Made by a program: the position numbers and the translations under genes. The notes under the pieces are model-generated. The model was not told where the DNA came from. It worked only from the letters and a program-made list of their open reading frames with translations, and searched no databases. A stretch of 41,952 nt of DNA from CAYMDD01 sp964409675 (lineage in GTDB: Bacteria; Pseudomonadota; Alphaproteobacteria; Rickettsiales; SXRF01), in the NCBI GenBank assembly GCA_964409675.1, contig CAYPEF010000005.1, forward strand, positions 1 through 41,952. Reading direction: 5' to 3'. This document shows positions 22,459-31,428 of this stretch, piece after piece (the stretch's first letter is position 1; each line of letters starts with the position of its first letter).

Positions 22459-22503
22459 CCCCGCATTACGAAAGCGGTGCTCTACCAGCTGAGCTAAGAC
22501 GGC
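22459..22503 (-). pseudogene. 5' half of a tRNA-Thr(CGT)-like gene
   Basis: On the minus strand 45 nt match the intact tRNA from position 6 through the anticodon stem (TTAGCTCAGCTGGTAGAGC, CCGCT-TTCGTAA-TGCGG), but with another acceptor strand, GCCGTCT. After GCGGGG the similarity stops: there is no T-arm, no AGACGGC partner and no CCA. It is therefore a remnant, lying 141 bp from the intact gene in the same orientation. One anticodon-stem pair is mismatched, in line with decay. Confidence 0.8.
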
Positions 22504-22588
22504 TCATTTAGTCCTGCACGTTGTTAACCTTCGGCCCGTGTATTAAAGTATACACGTAGCCTCGGTTGCCTAGTGCAGAACTAAATGA
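22504..22588. repeat. 85-bp palindromic element beside the tRNA remnant
   Basis: Terminal inverted repeats of 16 bp: 22504-22519 against 22573-22588, with one mismatch (TCATTTAGTCCTGCAC and the complement of GTGCAGAACTAAATGA). A central hairpin CGTGTAT/ATACACG (22537-22543/22550-22556) adds a second stem. It begins at the base next to the tRNA remnant and ends 7 bp before the antiporter's stop. No coding capacity. It could be a MITE-like element, or act as a transcription end for the antiporter gene. Confidence 0.7.
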
Positions 22589-22595
22589 AAATACT

Positions 22596-24419
22596 CTATC
22601 CCTTTACTATCTTCAGTTTGTGCTTGTCACTATTATCACTTTGCAGGATACGTTCAAGCTCTTCGCGGCGGGCTTTGGCATAATCGACCAGCGCTGCCTC
22701 ATCCTCATAGAACTGGAACGATTCGCGCAGGGAGTCTTCATCATGCTTTTTAAACTGTTCAGCCTTCAGGTTTATATCGGTTTCAGGCTTGCCAAGCCAC
22801 AGCATGATATCTTTTGCCATGTTCAGCGAAGAATCGAACAGTTCACGCTTGAAATAATATACTCCTAACTTATTAAGGTCGTAGGCGTGCTGGCGGTTGC
22901 GGGCGCGGGCGAAAATAGTGAGGTTGGGGAATTCCTCTTTTGCCACCCGGACTATATCAAGCGAATCGGCGACATCATCAACGGCGACGATAAGGAGCCT
23001 TGAATTCTGTGCCCCGGCAGCACGCAGCAGGTCGGCGCGTGCTGCGTCACCATAATAGCCTTTGAAGCCGAATTTACGTAGCAGTTCGATCTGGTCGGGG
23101 TTTTTTTCCATGATTGTAACTTTTAGTCCTTGTCCGGTAAGGAAGCGGCCTATTATCTGCCCGAAGCGGCCATAGCCGGCGAGGATGATGGAGTTTTTCT
23201 CATCAATCGGGTCATATTCGCGCTCAGGCAGCACGCTCATGAAGCGCGGCACAATGGCGCGGTTGTACCAGATCATCACCAGCGGGGTTACGGCGATGGA
23301 AATGGCTACCACAAGCGTGAGGAATTTTACCTGTTCTGCGGAGAGAATGGAAAGTCCGCCAGCGAACTGGAACAGCACAAAGGCGAATTCACCACCCTGG
23401 GAAAGGGCCAGAGCGTAGCCGATATTATAGCGAATGCCCATATCCAGCGAGCCGCCCAGCGCCCACAGTATCGCGGCCTTCACCACCATCAGCATGGCTA
23501 CTGCCGCGAAAACCGACAGGGGAACTTCAAAAAGCATCGAAAAATCTATACCCATGCCGATGGAGATAAAGAACAGGCCGAGCAGCAGGCCCTTGAACGG
23601 CTCGATATCAGTTTCCAGCTTGCGGCGATATTCGGAGTTGGCCAGCGCCACGCCGGCGACAAATGCGCCCAGTGCTGGCGACACTCCGACCATTTCCATG
23701 AGTAGGGTTATACCCACCACCAGCGCCAGCGACAGGGCGGTGAATATCTCCTGTAATTTAGTGCGGGCGACAATACGGAACATATGGTGCGAGAGGTAGC
23801 GGCCACCGAGTATCACTAATATGATAACCAGTGTCACTATCGCTGCCTGCGCGTAGCCGTTTAAGTGGCTGATGATGGTATGATGTGCATTTGCGCCGGT
23901 CATATCGGCGCTGGCGAGAAGGGGCATAAGTACTAAAATGGGAATGACCGCGATATCCTGGAACAGTAAAATGGAAAATGCCGTTTCGCCAACCAATGTA
24001 TTCATCAGGTTCTTTTCCTTTAGCATCTGCAACACCAGTGCGGTGGAAGACAAAGCCAGCGCCATGCCCACGGAAAGGCTTACCTGCCAGCTATAGCCGG
24101 TGGTTACTCCCAGTGTGGTAAAGGCGGCGCTTGTAATGACAACCTGAAGGCCGCCCAGCCCTATTATCGATTTACGCATGCGCCAGAGCATGGCTGGTTC
24201 CAGCTCCAGCCCGATGACGAACAACATCATCACTACCCCGAACTCGGCGAAATCCATCACTTTTTTCGCATCGGTGATAAAGCCGAGGACGAAGGGGCCG
24301 ATAATGATTCCGGCTAGCAAATAACCGAGGACCGATCCCAGTTTGATACGCGCCGCCAGCGGCACCACGATGCAGGACGCGGTAAGAAAGACAAAAATCT
24401 CAAATAGTGAACCTTGCAT
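22596..24419 (-). CDS. CPA2-family K+/H+ antiporter with RCK domain (KefB/KefC-like)
   Basis: 607 residues from ATG 24419, GGAGA upstream on the minus strand. About twelve membrane spans (1-385) of the Na+/H+ exchanger fold, including the glycine-rich LGSVLGYLLAGIIIGPF and a GVSPALGAFVAGVALANSEYR block. A cytoplasmic TrkA-N/RCK domain follows, with nucleotide-binding GYGRFGQIIGRFL (about 408-420) and YYGDAARADLLRAAGA. These proteins exchange K+ (or Na+) for H+ and are gated by ligands at the RCK domain, glutathione adducts in KefB/C. No KefF/G partner gene is seen nearby. Divergent from the IDH-like gene. Confidence 0.9.
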   Translation of the reverse strand: MQGSLFEIFVFLTASCIVVPLAARIKLGSVLGYLLAGIIIGPFVLGFITDAKKVMDFAEFGVVMMLFVIGLELEPAMLWRMRKSIIGLGGLQVVITSAAFTTLGVTTGYSWQVSLSVGMALALSSTALVLQMLKEKNLMNTLVGETAFSILLFQDIAVIPILVLMPLLASADMTGANAHHTIISHLNGYAQAAIVTLVIILVILGGRYLSHHMFRIVARTKLQEIFTALSLALVVGITLLMEMVGVSPALGAFVAGVALANSEYRRKLETDIEPFKGLLLGLFFISIGMGIDFSMLFEVPLSVFAAVAMLMVVKAAILWALGGSLDMGIRYNIGYALALSQGGEFAFVLFQFAGGLSILSAEQVKFLTLVVAISIAVTPLVMIWYNRAIVPRFMSVLPEREYDPIDEKNSIILAGYGRFGQIIGRFLTGQGLKVTIMEKNPDQIELLRKFGFKGYYGDAARADLLRAAGAQNSRLLIVAVDDVADSLDIVRVAKEEFPNLTIFARARNRQHAYDLNKLGVYYFKRELFDSSLNMAKDIMLWLGKPETDINLKAEQFKKHDEDSLRESFQFYEDEAALVDYAKARREELERILQSDNSDKHKLKIVKG

Positions 24420-24485
24420 CGTATCTCCATTAGTCTATAAAGATATATAGCAATTTTGAAATTTAGTCACAAAGGTTTTAAGAAA

Positions 24486-26633
24486 ATGGATAACAGCAAA
24501 TATTGTCTTATCATCACTCCGCCGGAAGAAGGTGCGCTGGCCGCGTGGAACGCATTGGAACCTCTCATGAAAACGCTGGGCATCGCCAGCAAGGTGGCAC
24601 CGATGGATCTGGCCATCCGGGTGCTTACCAACGGCGAGGCGGTAGGCAATGCCATAAAACAGGTGCGTAGCGATAAGAACGCGGTATATCTGAAAGGCCC
24701 CGGTATTACGCCATCTGACAAGCAGATGCTGGAAACTATCACCAAGCTGGAACAGAAAAATGCCCTTAAGTTTTCCATGAATGACAAGGCCGCGCAGGAA
24801 GAACTGCAAAAAAAGGTCGATGCGCTACGCGAGCAGCATAAACCAGCTTCTTCCGAAAAGAACATGGCCGAGTTTGTGCAAGCGGTTAAAGGCTGCCTGG
24901 TAAAGATCGGCAGCCCCAATGCTAAATGGCGTGATGACCTGGAGGTTACGCTGGAGCGCGGTGTGTCTGACCAGCTGGCCAAACGTTCGACCTATAAACC
25001 GGCCGCATGGGGCAAGGATACGCCGTTTGAGGTGCTGGCGATGCCTGCTAATTCCAGCAACTGCGTGGACGCAAAAATCTCCGGCGGCAGCATGAAAATT
25101 ATTTACACTGCGCCTGACGGCAAAGAAAAAACCACCGAAGAAAAACTGGGTGAGGGCAGCAGCCTGCGTCTGTTCACAGTCACCGCTGGGCAGGTTTCCG
25201 ATTTTATGGATGCAAACGTGGCAAAAATTTCTGCGGCCAAGCAGATCATGCATGGCAGCAAAGCTACGGTTATTGCTGAATATGATGTGGCGCTTAATAA
25301 AATACTCTCGCAAAAACTGCACGCGATGGGTGCGAGTGATTGCATTGCGCCTTATGCTCTGGAAAAAGATAAGGCTGGCAATGTGGTGAAGGGTGAGGGT
25401 GGTGTGCCTATGCTTTCGACCGGTTTCCTGATCGATAACGTACATGCGATATTGGCTAATAAAGCACCGAAAGAGCAAACTATCATGATTTCTCTCGACC
25501 AGTCGTATGGCGAATCGGTGAAGGAATTCTGGGCGATGGTCAAGGAAAATGGTGGGTTTAAAGCGCCGGAGAATTCTTCGATCATTCGTTTATCAGCAAC
25601 CAAGGACCATTACAAACCGTTCCAGTTCGTAGGCGGGAGTATAAAAATTATTGACGGAAAAGGCGTTGAAGTTATTTCCAAAAAACTGGCCGCCGATGAA
25701 TATGCCATGGTCACCGTGCTCGACCGTGATCGCTTAAAGCAATCAATTAAGAACGTGTTCGAAGATGCTGAAAATAATAACAAAAAAGTTATATTTGGTT
25801 TTGATGATGATGCTTATTATACTATCGCGCGCGATGAGGTGAAAGCCATACAGGCTGGCTATTCCAGCGTGAAAGCGGAAGTGCTGAAATCGAGCGCGGC
25901 GGCAGCAAAATATTTCACCGGTGGACTTAAAGACACACTACTGGTTTCTTCCAATATCATGGGTGATTTTTATACCGATATTGAGTTGGCCGGAAAAGGA
26001 ACGTCCTATTCCGTTGGTACGCTGGGTGATGGCCGCAAGGCGGTAGAACTGGGCACTGGCGGTACCGCGCCGGACCTGCTCGCCAAGTGGAAAGAAGAAG
26101 GTGTGCTGCAATTCAACCCGATGGCGTTTGTTGAGGGGCTTTCCTATGGTGTAAAATATTCCGGCGAGTTGATGGTGCGCGACAAGGTAGATGCGAAGCT
26201 TACCACTCTCATCGCGCAGGCGCTGGAAAACGCGCTTTATGCCACTACGGATAACGGAATTATTTTACCGATATCAAAAGGCGCATTTACCATGAAATCC
26301 GGCGCGGTGGAAACCAAGGTGAGCACCCATACATTTGTGAAATCGGTGGAGCTGGAAACGCTCCGCCAGCTTAAGGGCAAGCACCCGGCGGCGACCGACG
26401 CGGCGGTGATAAAAGCCGAAGATGAGCTTAAAAAAATGATAGCCTATGACACGGCGATTTTTGCGATACTTGCCAGTGATAAAGCAGATAGCTGGAAGGC
26501 TGCTAACAAAGCCCATAATGAAACAAAGGAAGCGGCGGGAAAGATCGACCCGTTCAACCCGAATTATGACCTTGGTATTCCGCTGGATACGGATGTCACG
26601 GCCGAAAAACTGCTGGCACTGAAAGCTGCATGA
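24486..26633 (+). CDS. Divergent member of the monomeric isocitrate dehydrogenase family
   Basis: 715 residues from ATG 24486, near the 740 of the family. By eye it follows monomeric NADP-IDH from end to end: KPFQFVGGSIKIIDGKG, the metal-site region with Asp in ISLDQSYG, SSNIMGDFYTDIELAGKGTS (counterpart of the family's GNVLRDYLTD, both Asp kept) and ELGTGGTAPDLLAKWKEEG. The Arg before the first Asp is Gly here, and the substrate loop GNSDRR of the family appears as GSPNAKWR. So NADP-dependent decarboxylating dehydrogenase chemistry is likely, but isocitrate as substrate is uncertain. Soluble, cytoplasmic, apparently monocistronic. Confidence 0.7.
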   Translation: MDNSKYCLIITPPEEGALAAWNALEPLMKTLGIASKVAPMDLAIRVLTNGEAVGNAIKQVRSDKNAVYLKGPGITPSDKQMLETITKLEQKNALKFSMNDKAAQEELQKKVDALREQHKPASSEKNMAEFVQAVKGCLVKIGSPNAKWRDDLEVTLERGVSDQLAKRSTYKPAAWGKDTPFEVLAMPANSSNCVDAKISGGSMKIIYTAPDGKEKTTEEKLGEGSSLRLFTVTAGQVSDFMDANVAKISAAKQIMHGSKATVIAEYDVALNKILSQKLHAMGASDCIAPYALEKDKAGNVVKGEGGVPMLSTGFLIDNVHAILANKAPKEQTIMISLDQSYGESVKEFWAMVKENGGFKAPENSSIIRLSATKDHYKPFQFVGGSIKIIDGKGVEVISKKLAADEYAMVTVLDRDRLKQSIKNVFEDAENNNKKVIFGFDDDAYYTIARDEVKAIQAGYSSVKAEVLKSSAAAAKYFTGGLKDTLLVSSNIMGDFYTDIELAGKGTSYSVGTLGDGRKAVELGTGGTAPDLLAKWKEEGVLQFNPMAFVEGLSYGVKYSGELMVRDKVDAKLTTLIAQALENALYATTDNGIILPISKGAFTMKSGAVETKVSTHTFVKSVELETLRQLKGKHPAATDAAVIKAEDELKKMIAYDTAIFAILASDKADSWKAANKAHNETKEAAGKIDPFNPNYDLGIPLDTDVTAEKLLALKAA

Positions 26634-26649
26634 TGGAAATAGTGATTTT

Positions 26650-26727
26650 GTCATCCCCGCGAAGGCGGGAATCTCTCTCTCCGCTGGTGCAAGGCTTTAA
26701 AGAGATCCCCGCCTGCGCGGGGATGAC
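26650..26727. repeat. REP-like inverted repeat with 27-bp arms
   Basis: Left arm 26650-26676 (GTCATCCCCGCGAAGGCGGG...) and right arm 26701-26727 are inverted copies with two mismatches, separated by 24 bp. This GTCATCCCCGCG-type palindrome is of a kind widely dispersed between proteobacterial genes. It fills the gap between the IDH-like gene and ubiD and could act as a mRNA-end structure for the former. Confidence 0.88.
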
Positions 26728-26748
26728 AATAATGCTGAGTATAGCAAT

Positions 26749-28227
26749 ATGAGTTACTCCTCCTTACGCGAATTCATTGCCGACCTTGAAAAAAACGGTC
26801 TGCTCAAGCGCGTAAAAACCCCGGTTTCAACCGAGCTGGAAATGACCGAGATCGGTACCCGCCTTATTGCCAGCGGCGGCCCGGCGGTGGTGTTTGAAAA
26901 TGTAGTGGGCAGTAAAATTCCGGTTCTCATCAATCTGTTCGGTACCGTGGAACGTGTGGCAAAAGGCATGGGCAAAAAGCCGGATGAACTCCGTGAATTT
27001 GGAAAGACTCTGGCGTTCCTTAAACAGCCGGAACCGCCCGGTGGACTCAGAGAAGCGTGGGAGATGCTGCCGCTGCTTAAAACTGCGATGGCCATGAACC
27101 CCAAGGGGGTAAATAAAGCGCCGTGCCATGAGGTTGTAATTACCGGTGATGATATCGACCTCGGCATGCTTCCGATACAAACCTGCTGGCCGGGGGAGCC
27201 GGCGCCGCTTATTACATGGCCGTTGGTGGTGACCAAGGCGGCTGACGATACCAAAGAGGATAATTTTAACCTCGGGATATACCGTATGCAGGTGCTTTCC
27301 AAAAACAAAACCTTGATGCGCTGGCTCAAGCACCGTGGCGGCGCTCAGCACCATGCTGGTTGGGTGAAAGAGAAGAGGGAGTCGATGCCTGTGGCGGTGG
27401 TTATCGGTGCGGACCCGGCGACCATTCTGGCGGCAGTTACGCCGGTGCCGGATACCCTGTCGGAATATCAATTCTCTGGCTTGCTGCGCGGTAAAAAACT
27501 GGAACTGGTTGATTGCAAGACCATACCGCTAAAAGTTCCGGCGAATGCGGAGATTGTGCTCGAAGGCCATGTAAGCCTTGATGAATATGGTGATGAAGGC
27601 CCGTATGGTGACCATACCGGCTATTATAATTCGGTGGAAAAATTCCCGACCTTTACCGTGAGCGCCATCACCATGCGCAGGGACGCTATCTATCACAGCA
27701 CCTATACCGGTAGGCCGCCGGATGAACCGTCGGTACTCGGCGAAGCGCTCAATGAAATATTCATTCCGCTACTGCAACAACAATTCCCGGAGATAATCGA
27801 TTTCTGGTTGCCGCCGGAAGGTTGTTCGTACCGTGTTGCTGTTGTTTCCATCAAAAAAGCTTACGCTGGGCATGCCAAGCGGGTGATGATGGGTGTATGG
27901 TCGTTCCTGCGCCAGTTCATGTATACCAAATGGGTGATCGTGGTGGATGACGATATCAACTGCCGCGATTGGAAAGATATTATCTGGGCTATTTCCACGC
28001 GCATGGACCCGGTGCGCGACCTGACGCTGATGGAAAATACCCCAATCGATTATCTCGACTTCGCGTCCCCGGTTTCCGGTCTGGGCGGCAAGGTGGGGCT
28101 GGATGCAACCAATAAATGGGAAGGCGAGACCAACCGTGAGTGGGGTAAAAAAATATATATGAAACAGGATGTTATTAATAAAATAGATAAAATATGGGAA
28201 GAAATGGGATTGTCTAAACAAAAATAA
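26749..28227 (+). CDS. ubiD: UbiD-family prenylated-FMN-dependent decarboxylase
   Basis: 492 residues from ATG 26749. Family marks in order: SLREFIADLEKNGLLKRV, PAVVFENV, GDDIDLGMLPIQTCWPGEP, NLGIYRMQVL then MRWLKHRGGAQHH (prFMN/metal site), YGDEGPYGDHTGYY, and late FAKRVMMGVWSF-like and TKWVIVVDDDINCRDW segments. It removes the carboxylate of 3-polyprenyl-4-hydroxybenzoate in ubiquinone synthesis and needs prFMN made by UbiX, which is not in this window. Length and conservation are normal. It is preceded by the REP element and followed by a short AT-rich gap. Confidence 0.92.
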   Translation: MSYSSLREFIADLEKNGLLKRVKTPVSTELEMTEIGTRLIASGGPAVVFENVVGSKIPVLINLFGTVERVAKGMGKKPDELREFGKTLAFLKQPEPPGGLREAWEMLPLLKTAMAMNPKGVNKAPCHEVVITGDDIDLGMLPIQTCWPGEPAPLITWPLVVTKAADDTKEDNFNLGIYRMQVLSKNKTLMRWLKHRGGAQHHAGWVKEKRESMPVAVVIGADPATILAAVTPVPDTLSEYQFSGLLRGKKLELVDCKTIPLKVPANAEIVLEGHVSLDEYGDEGPYGDHTGYYNSVEKFPTFTVSAITMRRDAIYHSTYTGRPPDEPSVLGEALNEIFIPLLQQQFPEIIDFWLPPEGCSYRVAVVSIKKAYAGHAKRVMMGVWSFLRQFMYTKWVIVVDDDINCRDWKDIIWAISTRMDPVRDLTLMENTPIDYLDFASPVSGLGGKVGLDATNKWEGETNREWGKKIYMKQDVINKIDKIWEEMGLSKQK

Positions 28228-28318
28228 ATATATTAAATGGTTTGTTAACTATAATGGCTTATTATTGGACGTGTACCAAATAAATATAACCCGCGAAGAT
28301 ACTCATCAAGGCACACTA

Positions 28319-29359
28319 ATGACTGTACCGGATAAAGAAGCAGATATTTCGTCTTTTGCTAAACAGGCACTGGGCTTAATGGAGGAACGCAGCATATCCC
28401 CCATTCCCGAAAATTATGCGGTGTGGTTCCAGTATGCAATGGGTGAGAATGCTGACCTCAACCACGAAATAGAGACAATAGAAAAACAGAATCTTGGATT
28501 TACCAAGGAGAATAACGCTTATTTATATCACAAATATATCGTATCTAACCGCAACCAAAAGGTTCTGGACGATGCTACGGTCGGCGCACAGAAAATCCTG
28601 GGTGAAGCCCTTAAGATAGTAACTGATTTCAGTGGGGAAACCAAAAGTTATAATCAGGACACGGACAAATATCTTGAGCACATAAGCCATGAATTTGGTG
28701 AGAATGAGGACGTAAAGGCTATATTCAAAGACCTGATTGATGCCACTGCCAAGTTGCGCGAAAGTGGTGAGAATATTACTGTAAAGCTGGAAGAATCAAC
28801 GCGTGAGATAAGTCACCTCAAAAAAAACCTGCAACAGGTTACGGTTGAGGCCCAGCGCGATTTCCTGACCGGGGTATTCAACCGGAAATCGTTTGAACGG
28901 CTCATTGATGAGCAGATGTTAGTTGCCAAAGAAAACAATACCGAGCTTTGTTTGCTGATGATTGACGTTGACCATTTCAAACAGTTCAATGATAAATTCG
29001 GACATTTGTTAGGTGATGAGGTGCTGAAAATTGTCGCCAGGACGCTTACTGATACGCTAAAGGGGCGTGACGTTGTAGCGCGTTTTGGTGGCGAAGAATT
29101 TATTGTGTTCCTGCCGGAAACCCCGATAGAAGGGGCAGAAAAAGTTGCTGAGATGATTCGCGGCAGCATTGCTGGTAAAGCCCTTAAGCGTCGTGACACC
29201 GGAGAAACTTTCGGCAGCATCACGGTATCGCTTGGCGTATCGCGCTTCCGTCATGAGACTGATACGTTGCTGACCCTCATCAAGCGTGCCGATGATGCGC
29301 TCTATTCTTCGAAGAATAATGGCCGCAACCGTGTAACAAAAGAGTTTGCAAACAGTTAA
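28319..29359 (+). CDS. Diguanylate cyclase (GGDEF domain), soluble
   Basis: 346 residues from ATG 28319 with AAGG upstream; an open extension to 28265 is not supported. Residues 1-180 are helical with a coiled-coil stretch (EESTREISHLKKNLQQVTVEAQ) that probably dimerises the enzyme, and show no membrane span or recognised sensor. The GGDEF domain begins at DFLTGVFNRKSFE, with Mg-binding LLMIDVDHFKQFND and active loop RFGGEEFIVFLP. The inhibitory-site position reads KGRD rather than RxxD, so product inhibition may be weak. It makes cyclic di-GMP. Confidence 0.92.
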   Translation: MTVPDKEADISSFAKQALGLMEERSISPIPENYAVWFQYAMGENADLNHEIETIEKQNLGFTKENNAYLYHKYIVSNRNQKVLDDATVGAQKILGEALKIVTDFSGETKSYNQDTDKYLEHISHEFGENEDVKAIFKDLIDATAKLRESGENITVKLEESTREISHLKKNLQQVTVEAQRDFLTGVFNRKSFERLIDEQMLVAKENNTELCLLMIDVDHFKQFNDKFGHLLGDEVLKIVARTLTDTLKGRDVVARFGGEEFIVFLPETPIEGAEKVAEMIRGSIAGKALKRRDTGETFGSITVSLGVSRFRHETDTLLTLIKRADDALYSSKNNGRNRVTKEFANS

Positions 29360-29471
29360 TAATCATTTGTTTTGTCGGATAATTCAGGCTGTTATTTCCT
29401 GTAACAAAACGTAATAAACAGTGATTTGAAAACCATTACCTAAAATTGTAGTTTTGTGGCAAGTAAAGCTT

Positions 29472-30455
29472 ATGAATTACAAGGCAGGGTATAAGGTGAT
29501 TAATAAACAAACTCTTAATAAACAGAATATTTCTTTCCAGACTACAGTTGCTAATCAGGTTTCCTGTGCCGGTGTTGGTCTGCATAGCGGCAGCCAGGTT
29601 AACATGACCATAAAGCCGTCTTCTGCTGGTAGTGGTATAATATTCAAACGCCTTGATGTTGTTGCGGCGCAGGCGCTGGTTCCAGCAATTTATGACGCGG
29701 TTTGTGAAACTAATCTTGGCACCACCATCCGTAATGAGTATGGCGTTACTGTTTCTACTATAGAACACCTTATGGCTGCCATCTGGGGAGTTGGCATCGA
29801 CAATGCTGTCATAGAGCTTGACGGACCGGAAGTGCCGATCATGGACGGAAGCTCTGAGCCGTTCGTATTCATGCTCGAATGTGCGGGTGTGGCCACGCTG
29901 AAAGCCTCACGTAAAATTCTGCGTGTGCTTAAAACCGTGGAAGTTCGTGAGGGTAATAGCGTAATGAGCATTTCTCCGAACAAAGAAGGCGACATCGGCA
30001 TGTTGCTGAATATAGAGATCGATTTCAATCACTTCCTTATTGGCAAGCAGATAGCGGAATATGATTTCCGTGATGTTACCTTCAAACAGAGTGTAAGCCG
30101 CGCACGTACTTTTGGTTTTGAGCATGAGGTGAACGCGTTGCGTAAGATGGGTCTTGCCCTTGGCGGTTCGCTGGATAACGCGGTGGTGGTGGGTAAAGAC
30201 GAGATACTTAATGAAGAAGGCCTGCGCTATGGTGATGAATTCGTCCGCCACAAAGCCCTTGACTGTGTCGGCGATCTGTTCCTTGCCGGTATGCATATTG
30301 ACGGTACAGTGAACGCTTTGCGTCCTGGCCATGGTGTGAATAACAGCCTGTTGCGCGCCCTATTTGCTGATGATTCAGCTTATGTTATCGAAAATGAAGG
30401 CGAAGTTCCGGCCCTCGTCCCCGCTTCTAAAACTCCCAAAGCCGTCTACGCTTAA
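29472..30455 (+). CDS. lpxC: UDP-3-O-acyl-N-acetylglucosamine deacetylase
   Basis: 327 residues from ATG 29472; a GTG at 29493 behind AAGGCAGGG is an alternative start. LpxC features: GVGLHSG near the N terminus, STIEHLMAAIWG (zinc ligand His), MDGSSEPFVFML, SRARTFGFE, and C-terminal RHKALDCVGDLFLAG with the other His and Asp zinc ligands. It catalyses the committed step of lipid A synthesis in the cytoplasm. In many alphaproteobacteria it follows ftsZ; here it follows a diguanylate cyclase, but bamD and recN come next as usual. Confidence 0.95.
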   Translation: MNYKAGYKVINKQTLNKQNISFQTTVANQVSCAGVGLHSGSQVNMTIKPSSAGSGIIFKRLDVVAAQALVPAIYDAVCETNLGTTIRNEYGVTVSTIEHLMAAIWGVGIDNAVIELDGPEVPIMDGSSEPFVFMLECAGVATLKASRKILRVLKTVEVREGNSVMSISPNKEGDIGMLLNIEIDFNHFLIGKQIAEYDFRDVTFKQSVSRARTFGFEHEVNALRKMGLALGGSLDNAVVVGKDEILNEEGLRYGDEFVRHKALDCVGDLFLAGMHIDGTVNALRPGHGVNNSLLRALFADDSAYVIENEGEVPALVPASKTPKAVYA

Positions 30456-30577
30456 TCCTCTTGGAGGAGCACTTAGCGACGACTAGCGCGGTTGACGCGC
30501 GCAGCCTGCGCGGCGCTTGAGCGCAAGTTTAAAATTAGGCTTGTGCGATAGCATATTTGCCTGATATAAAACCGGGT

Positions 30578-31423
30578 ATGAATCATTTACGCCTCCTATC
30601 CGCCGTTTCCATCATTTTCCTGCTTGCCGCCTGCGGCAGCAAGGATGACGATACTGCCACAAAACCGCCAGAATCTGCCGAAAAGATCTATAACGATGCC
30701 CATGATAAGCTCGATGCCGGTTCCTACAAGGAGTCGATCAAGGATTTTGAGGAGGTGGAGCGCCAGCACCCTTATTCACCGTGGGCGGCACATGCACAGG
30801 TCATGTCGGCCTATGCCAGCTACCAGATGGAAGATTATGATGCGGCCACGGCCACGCTTGACCGTTTCGTAAAACTATACCCTAACGATGAATCCACGCC
30901 CTATGCCTACTATCTGATAGGCATGTGTTATTATGACCAGATATCCGATGTCGGTCGCGACCAGAAGATAACCGAGCAGGCGCTCACCGCCCTGCGCGAA
31001 GTGGTGCGCCGTTTCCCCGATTCTGATTATGCGCGTGACGCGAAAATCAAAATGGACCTGACGCTGGACCATCTCGCGGGCAAGGAAATGCAGGTTGGGC
31101 GCTATTATTTGCGTCATGACGATACGCTCGCCGCCATTAACCGTTTCCGTTATGTGGTAGAAAATTACCAGACTACCACCCATGTCCCTGAAGCGCTGCA
31201 CCGCTTGGTGGAAGCCTATCTCAAGCTTGGCATCACCGATGAAGCGCAACGCTATGCCGCTGTACTTGGCCACAATTTCCCGGGAAGCCTGTGGTACCGA
31301 GATAGCTATAAACTGATGACCGGCGTTGGTGTTAAAAATGTCAAGCCGGCGGAAAAAACGGCGGACGACTCAGCGCCGGAAGCGTCTAAAGACACGTCAT
31401 TCTGGGATCACTTTATTCCGTAA
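30578..31423 (+). CDS. bamD: Outer membrane assembly lipoprotein BamD
   Basis: 281 residues from ATG 30578. Signal peptide with lipobox LLAAC (Cys about residue 19). The mature part is the TPR-like BamD fold: AEKIYNDAHDKLDAGSYKESIKDFEEVERQHPYSPWAAHAQ, then YPNDESTPYAYYLIGMCYYDQI and repeated helical hairpins to about residue 245, with a disordered acidic tail. Essential partner of BamA at the inner face of the outer membrane. It ends 5 bp before recN. Confidence 0.94.
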   Translation: MNHLRLLSAVSIIFLLAACGSKDDDTATKPPESAEKIYNDAHDKLDAGSYKESIKDFEEVERQHPYSPWAAHAQVMSAYASYQMEDYDAATATLDRFVKLYPNDESTPYAYYLIGMCYYDQISDVGRDQKITEQALTALREVVRRFPDSDYARDAKIKMDLTLDHLAGKEMQVGRYYLRHDDTLAAINRFRYVVENYQTTTHVPEALHRLVEAYLKLGITDEAQRYAAVLGHNFPGSLWYRDSYKLMTGVGVKNVKPAEKTADDSAPEASKDTSFWDHFIP

Positions 31424-31428
31424 AACTT

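Noticed and set aside
22459..22503. Second functional tRNA-Thr
   Set aside because: The T-arm, 3' acceptor strand and CCA are missing and an anticodon-stem pair is mismatched.
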